Below are positions 31,856 through 42,648 of a stretch of 64,000 bases of DNA, one piece after another. The stretch is from positions 2,451,347-2,515,346 of the forward strand of contig CM055892.1 in assembly GCA_029582165.1 (NCBI GenBank), given 5' to 3'. The stretch is from Portulaca oleracea. Lineage: Eukaryota > Streptophyta > Magnoliopsida > Caryophyllales > Portulacaceae. The notes under the pieces are model-generated. The model did not search any database and was not told the origin of the DNA. It was given only the letters and a program-made list of their open reading frames with translations. How positions within the stretch are numbered: position 1 is the stretch's first letter; each line of letters starts with the position of its first letter. Both the position numbers and the translations under genes were made by a program.

Positions 31856-33497
31856 TGTAGGACCCAAGAAATCGCCCCTGGTTTAGGGGTGTCGGTTTTT
31901 TGATGCGCTACTTAAACGATCGGGAGCCGACTAAGGTTGCTTAATCCTTAAATAAGCATATTTTTATTTTCGAAACACATTTTCGGGGTAATGAAACTTT
32001 GTTTATTTACAAATCCGTTTTTTATTATTTAAATTATCCAAAGTTACACAAAATAGTTTAATAATAATTTAATCCCGGCCCAATCACTAAGTTCAGGCCC
32101 AAGAAGGAGCAACCAGGCCGCCAGAGACTATCAAAACCCGCCTGGGTTTTGATGACTCTTGGGATGGGCCGCTTGCTTCCTCGGGCCAAAGGGAGATGGG
32201 TTGAAATTAATAAAACCCGCCTGGGTTTTATTGATTTCTTGCCCATTTCCCTCGGGCCCAACCTCGAATTAGCGAAATAAATGAATTAAATTATTCTTTA
32301 AATTATTTTTATGCAAAAACGAATATTTTAAATAATTAAACGAATTTATAAAATTTTAAAGAGTCGCTAGCCGATTTAAGGAAATCGACAAACCATAAAA
32401 TAAGAAATGAAAGACTCTGGTCTACGAACCCGATTTCTAGATTCGGGGGTAAGGTTACGAATTCGAAAGTTATAAGAACTCTCGAATCCGCCTGTTAGAA
32501 AAACAGACTCTACTAAAATCAACATTAAAAAGAAATAGAGCGGAGAGAAGTTTGGTTAATTTCACAAAGTTATTATTCAAAACATGCAAGATTAAAATGC
32601 GGTTTTTACTTTACAACATATATACAAGTATAGGAATTAAAGAATGTGTTACATGATGAAGTACAACAATATGAATAGTGAAATCAAACCTTGCTTAAAG
32701 GTGGTGGATGTGATGGATTTGATCCCTTGATTTGGCCTTGACTTGGAGCTTGAATGGAAGAATGTAGATGATTTAGGAGTGTAGTGTAAGGGTAATGATT
32801 GTAACAAGAATGATTATGGGAAGATTAGAGAGGGTGTAGGTAATGGAATTTTGAGAAGATTTGAGTATAGGGGAATTTGAGTAGAGTAAGGGTGTTAGAT
32901 GATAGTAGTTGATGATAATTTGGGTAGAGTAGGGGGATAGTTGATGGAGTTTTGAGAGAATTTTGAGGATAATAATGGTGGTAGTTGATGAAGTGAGGGT
33001 GAAATGGAGGGGGTATTATAGGTGAGGGAGTGAGAGGTTTGGAGGAAAAAGAGAGGGGAACATACCCCACAAATCAAGCCTTCTCGTATCAAAACCTAGG
33101 CGGGTTATAATAGGTCATGGGCAAAGTCAATCCACGTGGGGCTATGATCATGGGATTTCTGCATGGGAATTTGGCGCCAGAATATTAAAACCCAGGAAGG
33201 TTATAATTGATCTTCCCACGGATCGCTGACATGATAGAGCAAAACGACGCGTCACTACTCCGCTTAAAACCCAGGCGAATTTTATTCCCTCTAGGCCGGG
33301 GCGCGCCTTGCGCCTGCTTCTGTGTGGGCCGCTTGTGAATCTTTATAACCCAGGCGGGTTATATTTGATGTAAGCGGGTTGCTTTGGCTTCTTTGGGCCC
33401 ACGCCGCTGACCCTATGGGCCTAATGTCTTCTTTCATGTTTGGCCCTGCGGATCTTGATAGGTCAGATTCACACCAGTACGAATTCCGGTGTCTGCA
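31856..33497 (-). repeat. Tat-2 3' LTR
   Basis: Plus-strand TGTAGGACCC...GTGTCTGCA, that is TGCAGACACC...GGTCCTACA in sense. It is highly similar to 40919-42567, differing mostly by substitutions. It holds the family palindromes (for example 32130-32153, 32209-32232, near 33345-33365). The TATA region near 33020 has lost a base relative to the 5' LTR. Confidence 0.9.
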
Positions 33498-33516
33498 GAG
33501 AGCCCCCACTTTGATC
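33498..33516 (-). other. Tat-2 polypurine tract
   Basis: Minus-strand AAAGTGGGGGCTCTC lies directly upstream of the 3' LTR start at 33497. Confidence 0.8.
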
Positions 33517-33684
33517 GAGTCCAAATAGGACGAAGGTCAAAGTAGTTTGAGGATATGACTTTGGATTGCAAAGCCTGGAATGATGCTTGGAAGCTGAGTC
33601 CTACATCGCAGTTACGGGCAGTATGTGCCTCTTTGGGGATGATCTCGAGCAAAAATGATGCTCTATCTGACTGTTGATGACAAC

Positions 33685-34190
33685 GACCTTTTATGCGGTA
33701 GTTGGGCGATGGTGGTCCCTTTTAGCGACGACCGGAGGGCTGGCGACTTTTTATGCGACAGCTGGATGATGGTGGTCCCTTTTAGCGGCGACCGGAGGGC
33801 TGGCGACTTTTATCTGGCGGTGGATGATGATGGTCCCTTTAGCGGTGGAGAGTGGCGACTTTTATCGACGACTAGATGTAGTCCTTTAGCAGCGGCCGGG
33901 TGGCGACTTTATCGATACAATTGGATGACGGCGGTCCCTTTTAGCGGCGACCGGAGAGCTGGGGACTTTTTATACGGCAGCTGGATAACGGTGGTCCCTT
34001 TTAGCGGCGACCGAAGGGCTAGCAACTTTTTATGCGGCAGCTGGATGGCGATGGTCCCTTTTAGCGATGACCGGAGGGCTGAAGGCTTTTTATGCGGCAG
34101 CTGGATGATGGTGGTCCCTTTTAGCGGTGACCGGAGGGCTGGCGTCTTTTTATGCGGCAGCTGGATGATGGTTGTCCCTTTTAATGGAGA
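33685..34190. repeat. 60-bp minisatellite in the Tat-2 3' region
   Basis: Eight to nine units of exactly or nearly 60 bases are found (consensus features GGTGGTCCCTTTTAGCGGCG, CCGGAGGGCTGGC, TTTTTATGCGGCAGCTGGA). One shortened unit pair lies at 33820-33905. Because 60 is divisible by three, both strands show open 20-residue repeat frames (plus strand 33655-34260). I read these as by-products of the period, not genes. Confidence 0.9.
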
Positions 34191-35841
34191 CCTGAAAATC
34201 AAAAGAAAACCAAGTATTAGTTTTTTCGGAAATATGAGGAGGGTTCAGATTTTTACCTGAGCTTTGGAAACCCTTGGGCCGCAGTCTTTGGGCCATCAGT
34301 TTTGGGTTGTGTGGTTGGAAGCTTCGTCCTGTATCGTGGTTGATGTTGATGTTGTAGTCTTTTCCAGTGTCGTTTGATTGGCATGTTCAATGCCGAGGGA
34401 CTCCACCGATCGTGATGTCAATGGCCCTGGTGTAAAGTCTTCACTGGTCGCGATGTCGATGGTTCTGATGTTGGGGACATACGCCGATCTTTGCTGGCGA
34501 CCCGTTTTTTGTCTTTTTGATGATGATGACATTTTTTATGCTGACGAGAATTCACTTGGCGCGATGTCGGTGGTTCTTGTTCCTGAGATCTCATCGAACC
34601 TGATGTCGACGATTCTTATTGCTGAGATTGTGCCGAGCTCTGCCGGCAGCTCTGGATTTTTTTTTATGGCAATTTGATGCCGAGGAACTTCACCGAAACT
34701 CTGCCGCTGGCCCTTTTTTCCTTAAGTTTTGCTTCAAGCGCATAATTGCCAAAATTTCACTATGGGGAATGGATTCTTGAATTTGCCCGGTCGTTGATCC
34801 GTATTAGTCAAGTGAAGATTTTGTCCTACGTGTCGGACATACGCTATTCGTGTCCGGCTGATGATGCATGACTTGACTAGATGCTAACTTGTCCAGCAAG
34901 AGTTGGATTAGAGATTACTCTAATCTTGCTCTTAGTGATTGGAAACCATGTTGACCGGTATGATTGAGATAGCGTATGGGCTTACACAGCCCCCAGTGTT
35001 GCATTCTGGAGCAACGATGTGGCACTTCCCTGCTTCTTTTTTTTTCCAGATATGCGGGTATGCATGCAACTAGTCTACTAAACTCTTGCACAAACAATGC
35101 AATCTTTTTTTTTAACACAAGCATTCATGCACTCATGCATTTATGCACGACTATCGACTTTATGTACGACAAACTGACTCAATACACAAAAGACTAACTC
35201 AATGCATGACAGACTAACTCAATGCATGAAGACTGACTCGATACTTGACAGACTGACTTGATACATAACAATTGACTCAATGAAGCCCTGACACGACTTA
35301 TAGATGCAATGCAAACCTATTATGCTTAGACAGGATACACACATGATGCTTTTATGCAATGCATGCAGACAACCCCTCCCTCCCCCCCACCCCCGACTTT
35401 ATATTTAGACAAAGATTTTCTTGGACAAAGCTTTCCTAAGACAATGCCTTCCTAAAACCATGACTCCCTAAGACAAAGCTTTCAAAGGATTAAGGTCACT
35501 CGTGGGGAATTTCAGGACGTCCATGAGAATGAAGATGTTGAACCTTGTAGGATAGGGAGTAGGTGTCCCTCTTCGAAGTTATCTCCAATAAATGTCTTGA
35601 ACGATGTCACGAAGGTAGCGTGAGCCCCCAGTTTAGAGTAGCTTGTTTCTGAGTTTGTTCATGATCATGTGGTTGCCAGTTAGCCGTTGATCTGATGTGG
35701 ACGGCTTTCTCTCTTGCTGAGAAGTAAGCCACACAGAGCCTCAAACTTAGATTAATGATTGAGCTGAAAAGTCCTCGGAGGGTGAGATGGGATGAAAGGG
35801 TTGGTTAGGAAGTGCTTGGGGAAGGAGACGGCGGACGATGG
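34191..35841 (-). other. Tat-2 3' noncoding region with short repeats
   Basis: No supported gene. 34385-34630 contains degenerate repeats around GATGTCGATGGTTCT. 35160-35285 holds five or six imperfect 20-30 base repeats around GACTGACTCAATGCATGA. The rest is unique within the window. Confidence 0.6.
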
Positions 35842-36180
35842 TTTTATTTAATGAATGGGATGTGGAGACACTTAAGAATGATCGTGTCTTGAAGGGGAGA
35901 AGAGATGGTCAAATGGGATAGACATCATCTCTTGAGAAAGGGCTAAAAGGCATGGTAGATGAGAGTTTATTGATGAATGAGATAGGGAGACACTCAAGAA
36001 TCATGTGTCTTGAAGAGATGGTCAAATGGGATAGACATCATCTCTTGAGAAAGGGTTGAAAGGGATGGTAGATGAGAGTTTATTGATGAATGATATAGGC
36101 AGACACTCAAGAATGATCTTGTCTTGAAGAGATGGTCAAATGGGATAGACATCATCTCTTGGGAACATGGTTATGGAATG
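35842..36180. repeat. Tandem repeat of about 113-121 bp, three copies
   Basis: Successive copies share GATGAATGAGATAGGGAGAC, TCAAGAATGAT, TGTCTTGAAGAGATGGTC and GATAGACATCATCTCTTG. Copy starts are near 35849, 35971 and 36084. Confidence 0.85.
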
Positions 36181-36244
36181 ATGTCCAAGTCTGACAGAAG
36201 GAAGATGGAGGGTTGATGATGATGATGATGAAATCCAGGGTTTG

Positions 36245-36400
36245 CTCTCCTTTTGCCTAACTTGCCCTGACGGGTTTTCAGGCTAGCCTCTCTTATTGTC
36301 TCACTCTCCTTTTGCCTAACCTGCCCTGACGGGTTTTTAGGCTAGCCTCTATTATTCTCTCACTCTCCTTTTGCCTAGCCTGAGATTCCAAGCTAGCCTC
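36245..36400. repeat. 59-bp tandem repeat with hairpins, three copies
   Basis: Units start CTCTCCTTTTGCCTA at 36245, 36304 and 36363. Each has an inverted repeat. The second unit pairs GCCTAA with TTAGGC around GCCC-TGAC-GGG. The third pairs AGC-CTG with CAA-GCT around a different centre. This is the same module type as at 27568-27685, 38980-39083 and 48360-48490. Confidence 0.75.
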
Positions 36401-36609
36401 TCTTTTTTTTTTTCTTCTCTCAAAGACCAACATTTTGAAGCCGAAGGATGCTCCTTGTAGCGGTCGGGCCTCAAAGAGGTTCTCCTATGAATCCGAGGTG
36501 GAATCAGGTCAATCGTAGTTCTTTAAGCGCAACTTTGATAGATAGTGCCTCGAGGAAGGCTTAATGGTTCAAAAAGATGGTCATGAAGGCTTAAGGGTTC
36601 ATATGTGTG

Positions 36610-38740
36610 TTATGTAGAGTATGGATGGTTATGAAGGCGTATGAAGGTTATTGAAGGCTGAAAGGTATGATGAGATGTATGAATGATGAGGTAAAGATGA
36701 GATTTTCTGAGGTGTGCATGACTCTTATTTTCACCTTCTAATTTCTTATTCTCCTCTAATCCCCTTTTTTTTCTTTCTTTCTTCCTTCCATAGCAGCAAG
36801 TCGAGCTACTCCTCCTGGCAGTATCCTTGATCATATAAGGACCCTTCCAATTAGGCGTAAATTTTCCCCTTGGGTCTTGTATAGGTGTCTTCATTTCCTT
36901 AAGCACCAAATCACCTACTTGAAGTGAGCGACTTTTCACCTTCTTATTAAAAGCTCGAGTGATCCTACTTTGACGCCCTTAACCGCCTTTCATCCATCAA
37001 CATCAACTCCTCGAACCTTGCCCTAGCCTATTCTGCTTCTGGAAATTAACGTTCTGCCACTATTCGTAGCGAAGGGATTGCTAATTCAATTGGCAGGACT
37101 GCTTCCATCCCCTACACCAATGAATAAGGCGTTGCACCTGTAGCAGTTCGTACAGAGGTTTGGTATCCCCATAAGGCAAATGCTAATTTGTCAGGCCAAT
37201 CTTTATAAGTAACCACCATTTTATTGGCCGCTTCTACAGCTCCATTAACTTGAGGTCGATAAGGTGAAGACCAGTGATGCTGAATATGGTAAGTTGCGAG
37301 CAAGGTCTCCACTTCTTTCCGAAAATGACTTCCATTATCAATAATGATCTCATGAGGCACTCCATATCGACATATGATATTTTGAAGGATGAATTTGGCC
37401 ACTTGCTTGGATGTGAGTTTGGCATAAGAGGCTGCCTCCACCCACTTAGTAATCGATGGCAACCAAGATGTATTCATGTCCTCCTATTCCTGTTGGGTGT
37501 ATCTTACTAATGATGTCGATACCCCATACTGAAAATGGCCATGGAGATGTCAACGTAGTCAAATACGAGGGAGGTTGATGCTGCAAGTTGGCATACTTCT
37601 GACATTTGTGACATCTTCGAACGAACCTTAAGCAATCAACTTCCATGGTGGTCCAAAAGTAACCAGCTCTTTGAATCTTCTTCACTAGCATGCGCCCATT
37701 CATGTGAGCTCCACATTCTCCTCCATACACAATAGCCATAACCGCTTTTGCACATTTAGCATCGATGCACAACAAATCGATGCCTGTAGGTGATTTCTTG
37801 TACAAGCGGTCTTGGATCAAGCAGTATTGTGTTGCTAAAGATCTGATTGCCCATTGTCCTCGAGCATTTAGCTCAGCTGGATATTCTCCTTTCCGAAGAA
37901 AATTATATATGTCATGGAACCATTCCTCAGTTTCCTCTTATTGTGTCTCCATATTGCAGACATATGCTAGTTCAGACTACTGCTCTACTATCACCGGTAG
38001 TTGGAGCGTGCTTGGTGGGATCGATATCATTGAAGATAACTTAGCTAGAGCATCGGCGTACTCATGGTGATCCCTAGAAAGGTATTGGAAGTTAATCTTC
38101 TCAAATTGATCAGCAAGTGCCAAGAGTTTCTGTTGGTATGCCATGAGGTATTCATTTCGGACCTTCCATGTATTTTTAGCCTGATAAGGCTAGAACCTCC
38201 AAAGACCTTTATATAGTGTATCCCTAGGGTCAACACGGCCTGCAGACCCTTTATACATGCTTCGTATTCAGAGGCATTGTTTGTGGCGTCAAAATCCAGC
38301 TTTATCTGTAAGAAAAATGTATCTTTATCTGTAAGAAAAATGTCTTTATCTGGGAATTCCAAGTGAGTGCTTGGAAGTTCCTGTGATGGTGAAGCGGCCA
38401 AGAAATCCGAAACAACCCGCCCTTTGATGGGTTTCTGAGGCAAATACTATAGTTGTTCAAGTAATAGATGGCGCTCTCTTGACCTTTTATCTTTTGGGCT
38501 AGCATAGCCCCCATTGCAGTGCTGGTTATTGTAAGATAAAGGATTAGAGGCTCATCTGGTACTGGAGGCATAAGGACCAGTGGATGCTGCAAATACTCCT
38601 TGATTTTTTTTTTTCAAAAGCAGCTTGACATTGATCGTCCCATTCTATTTTACTTCCCTTCTTCAACTTCTTGAACAAAGGTTCACAGGTCATGGTGAGC
38701 TTTGAGATGAATTTACTGAAACCCTTTATCTCCTTTGGTC
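36610..38740 (-). pseudogene. pol: Tat-2 pol remnant (RT end, RNase H, integrase)
   Basis: From 5' to 3' on the minus strand: RT thumb and connection (about 38740-38302, LKKG and LILYLTITSTAMGAMLAQK), Tat RNase H remnant (38443-38045, LDFDATNNASEYEACI), integrase zinc region (37820-37446, HMNGRM and CHKC), integrase core (37477-37112, DNGSHF and NGAVEAAN) and the C-terminal GKFTPNWKGPYMI motif (36939-36610). The frames are shifted between blocks. Everything upstream of the RT thumb is missing, cut at about 38740. It is clearly diverged from Tat-3 pol but collinear with it. Confidence 0.85.
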
Positions 38741-40897
38741 ACAGCACACCTTTTGGATTGGGTTAAGGGTTCGAAAAGGGTTGAGATTTAATTGAGAGGT
38801 CAAAGATGTGAGTGGTAGATGGTAAGTCGAGATTGGATGAAAAGATGAGGGTAATGTGGGTTGTGAAACAAAGGTTGGGTTCAAGCCCCCCTCTGCACAT
38901 TTGGTTAAGCTGCGACATTTCTAATGAAGAACATTCACTTTTCGAGAGACTATTGGACTTGGTATTTCCGGATGACATTCTCTCCTTTTGCTCAGCCTGT
39001 TGGATGGAAAGTGCAGGCTGACCTCTCTCAATCAATTTTTATTCTCTCGTTTTGCCCTGTTTGCCTCAATGAGGTTTTCAAACCGGCCACTCTATAGTTT
39101 TTCACTCTTTTTTTTTTATGAAATTTTTTTTGACTATCTCTCTTTATCTCTCTAACCCTGGATTCAAGAAAACTGAAGGATGAAAACGAGGTTTATGACA
39201 AAGTTGGAAGGGTAAGAGAAGATGAATTTTTCAGACTTGGTTTGTACGAATGATGGATGGATGAGAGAACTTTTCTACTCAAGTAAAAAACCAAAGCACA
39301 AAATTTTGTTTGATCAAAAAGCAACAAGAGCAACCGAATTCAATAAATGAATTAAGAACTGACTCTAACTGACTCTGAGCATGAAATTCTTGACAACCAA
39401 GACTGTAGCTACTTCTAAAGCTCCTTTGATGATGTGCCCTCCTTGTCCTCGTATGGGGAATCCAAAGTCTAACAATTCTCCATGTTGTTTCCTCGGGATC
39501 TATAGCAGTTGCAGAAATTCTCATCATCCAAATATTCCCTTTATGGTCAGCTCAGGCCTTGACCCTGACACTGGACAAAAGAAGAAAACAAACCATCCCA
39601 ATGCATGCATGATCTAAATGACCTACATGACCTTGAAAGACTCGACGCCTATATGCTGACACAAGGGACTCACCCACTTTTTGGGAGTGCATGACCTAAC
39701 TCTATATGGACCCAAAAACAGAACATCATAAAGGGCCGAATAAAGTCAGACATAGCGAGCGGATCGTGAGTTGACAGGCTTCAGTCAGTGTTTCTCAATT
39801 CGGATGGGCCTAATCCACAGGCTGACCGTTTTAAGGAGAACCCGTAAATTGGCCCAACAAATCAGATAGCTCAAACCATATTGGCTATTATGAGGACTAG
39901 AATAATGCTCAACAAGACTGACGACCCACTTTTTGTTTTTTTATTATTATTTTGTATTACTCAAGGAAAATGAGTATTGTAAAGGACTGGATAAAGCCAA
40001 CAATAAGCCAACAATAAGCGAGTCATAATTAATTTATGGGCTTAATTGACAAATCCAATATGGTTGGGCCTAACAACGGGCCGACCATAAATGTGAAAGA
40101 TTTATTAATTAAAGCGATAAATTAATTTACTCAAGTCTAGTGACTATTATAAAATCTAAAACGTTATCCATTAACTTTGTTGGACTTTTAATTAATTTTG
40201 GACCTTTATCAAGAGAATTTCGTAAAGAGCCATATAATACCATCAAAGGTGAGTCAATTTTTATTTATTAATTAAGATAATCAACTTTCAAACAAAAATG
40301 GACCTTTCCACTTGGGCTAATCATAATGCCTTTGAGTTAATTATATCAATTAATAAGTAATCATTTTCTCGACCCAATGAAATTTATATGGACTAGAACA
40401 AAACCTCCAAACTAGGGTCGATTCTTTAAAAAGGAAAAGGGAAAGGGGAACACATAGCACATAGCATACAACATGGAGGGTACCCTAAACCAAGGTTCTA
40501 CATTCACGGATTACTATGGTTGGGTTTACATGGCCTACTGCACGTTCTCACCTCGGTTCACCTTAACCTTAAAAATTTGTGGGTAAGGAGTGTGAGGTGT
40601 TGCTCATCGGACTTCAAAGAAGCCCTTTGAGTGTAACATGGGGAGAGGAGAGACCAAATTCTTGGCGATGTAGGGTGCATCACACAAGTAGTGGTCGCCC
40701 GCTCTCGAGGGAAAATCCTTGTTATTACCTAAACCGTCGCTTTTGTGCTAACGTGTCAAAAGACCCGATTAGCGGCCCGGTATGCAAAGGATGCCTAACA
40801 AAAGAATAATAAAATTGCGAAATAAATTAAACTTCTCCTTGTTACACTTTGAAATCAATTCGATTTTTTCAAGTTTTACCCTCTTTTCAAGTTTAAG
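38741..40897 (-). other. Tat-2 leader and deletion scar
   Basis: 39620-40897 is collinear with the Tat-3 leader (about 62000-63296), including GTAAAGGACTGGATAAA and the TACCCTAAAC segment near the PBS. 38741-39620 replaces gag, protease and most of RT. It carries hairpin modules at 38993-39020 (CAGCCTG/CAGGCTG) and 39059-39083 (GTTTG-CCTC-AAT-GAGG-TTTT-CAAAC). No gene is supported. Confidence 0.65.
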
Positions 40898-40915
40898 TCC
40901 CCAGTGAAGTCGCCA
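40898..40915 (-). other. Tat-2 primer binding site, tRNA-Arg type
   Basis: Minus-strand TGGCGACTTCACTGGGGA differs from Tat-1 and Tat-3 by one base (C to T). Three bases separate it from the LTR. Confidence 0.85.
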
Positions 40916-41185
40916 ATCTATAGGACCCGGGAAATCGCCCCCCGTTTAGGGGTGTCGGTTTTCGGATGCGCTACTTAAACGATCAGGAGCCGACTAAGGT
41001 TGCTTAATCCTTAAATAAGGATATTTTCATTTTCGAAACTCATTTTCGGGGTAATGAAACTTTATTTATTTATAAATCCATTTTTTATTATTTAAATTAT
41101 CCGAAGATACACAAAATAGTTTAATAAAAATTTAATCCCGGCCCAATCACTAAGTTCAGGCCCAAGAAGGAGCAAACGGGCCGCC

Positions 41186-41301
41186 AGAGACTATCAAAAC
41201 CCGCCTGGGTTTTGATGTCTCTTGGGATGGGCCGCTTGCTTCCTGGGGCCAGAGGGAGATGGGTTGAAATCAATAAAACCCGCCTGGGTTTTATTGATTT
41301 C
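41186..41301. repeat. Two long hairpins in the Tat-2 5' LTR
   Basis: 41186-41222 pairs ATCAAAACCC with GGGTTTTGAT around GCCT and continues AGAGAC/GTCTCT beyond a one-base bulge. 41266-41301 has perfect 16-base arms around GCCT, and imperfect pairing continues out to about 41246-41322. Only the inner AAAACCC-GCCT-GGGTTTT is shared. The outer arms differ completely but each is self-complementary. Confidence 0.85.
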
Positions 41302-42074
41302 TGGCCCATTTCCCTCGGGCCCAACCTCGAATTAGCGAAGGAAATGAATTAAATTATCCTTTAAATTATTTTATGAAAAAAAGAATATTTTAAATAATTA
41401 AACAAATTTACAAAATTTTAAAGAGTCACCAGTCGTTTTAAGGAAATCGACAAACCATAAAATAAGAAATGAAAGACTCTGGTCTACGAACCCGATTTCT
41501 AGATTCGGGGGTAACGTTACGAATTCAAGAGTTATAAGAACTCTCGAATCCGCTTGTTAGAAAAACAAACTCTACTAAAATCAACATTAAAAAGAAAGAG
41601 AGCGGGGAGAATTTGGTTAATTTCACAAAGTTATTATTCAAAACATGCAAGATTAAAATGCGGTTTTTACTTTACAACATATATACAAGTATAGGAAATA
41701 AAGAATGTGTTACATGATGAAGTACGACAATATGAATAGTGAAATCAAACCTTGCTTGAAGGTGGTGGATGTGATGGATTTGATCCCTTGATTTGGCCTT
41801 GACTTGGAGCTTGAATGGAAGAATGTAGATGATTTAGGAGTGTAGTGTAAGGGTAATGATTGTAACAAGAATGATTATGGGAAGATTAGAGAGGGTGTAG
41901 GTAATGGAATTTTGAAAAGATTTGAGTATAGGGGAATTTGGGTAGAGTAAGGGTGTTAGATGATAGTAGTTGATGATAATTTGGGTAGAGTAAGGGGATA
42001 GTTGATGGAGTTTTGAGAGAATTTTGAGGATAATAATGGTGGTAGTTGATGAAGTGAGGGTGAAATGGAGGGGG

Positions 42075-42082
42075 TATTTATA
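42075..42082 (-). promoter_or_regulatory. TATA box of the Tat-2 5' LTR
   Basis: Sense TATAAATA followed by CCCCC. Upstream (42151-42425) are about five AACCC-NNNN-GGGTT dyads, for example TATAACCC-AGGC-GGGTTATA at 42406-42425. Confidence 0.7.
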
Positions 42083-42648
42083 GGTGAGGGAGTGAGAGGT
42101 TTCGAAGGAAAAGAGAGGGGGACATACCCGACAAATCAAGCCTTCTCGTATCAAAACCCAGGCGGGTTATAAGGGGTCAAGAGCAAAGTCAATGCACGTG
42201 GGGCTATGATCATGGGATTTCTGCAAGGGAATTTGGCGCGAGAATATTAAAACCCAAGCGGGTTATAATTGAACTTCCCACGGATCGCTGACATGGCAGA
42301 GCAAAACGACACGTCGCTACTCCGCTTAAAACCCCGACGGGTTTTGTTTCCTCTAGGCCGGGGCGCGCCTTGGGACTGCTTCTGTGTGGGCCGCTTGTGA
42401 AACTTTATAACCCAGGCGGGTTATATTTGATGTAAGCGGGTTGCTTTGGCTTCTTTGGGCCTACGCCGTTGACCCTGTGGGCCTAATGTCTTCTTTCATG
42501 TTTGGCCCGAATGACTTGCGGATCTTGATAGGTCGGATTCACAGCGGTACAAATTCCGGTGTCTACATATATGCTCCAAGATCCTCTCTTTTAGAAATTT
42601 GTGATGTGCAAATTTCTTCTTTCATTAAGAACCTTCCCTGGTGTGCAG

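Larger units (their letters stand above)
31856..42567 (-). mobile_element. Tat-2: Tat/Ogre-like element with internal deletion, inserted in the gene 1 intron
   Basis: Paired LTRs of 1642 and 1649 bases, a tRNA-Arg PBS beside the right one and a PPT beside the left one define a 10.7-kb minus-strand element. It keeps a long leader, a broken 3' part of pol (RT end, RNase H, integrase) and a repeat-rich 3' region. Gag, protease and RT catalytic parts are absent, so it was non-autonomous or suffered a deletion. Flanking bases are GGTAT (left) and TATAT (right), not a clear target duplication. Confidence 0.9.
40919..42567 (-). repeat. Tat-2 5' LTR
   Basis: The sense start is TGTAGACACC at 42567. 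The end has decayed from CCTACA to CCTATA at 40919. A sense TATA box (TATAAATA) lies at 42082-42075, about 485 bases in. Palindromes lie on both sides of it. Confidence 0.9.

Noticed and set aside
33655..34260. 201-codon plus-strand ORF as a repeat protein
   Set aside because: It follows the 60-bp minisatellite, the opposite strand is equally open, and it has no start context or homology I recognise.
31851..42572. GGTAT/TATAT as the Tat-2 target-site duplication
   Set aside because: Two of five bases differ and no empty site is available, so the duplication is not claimed.
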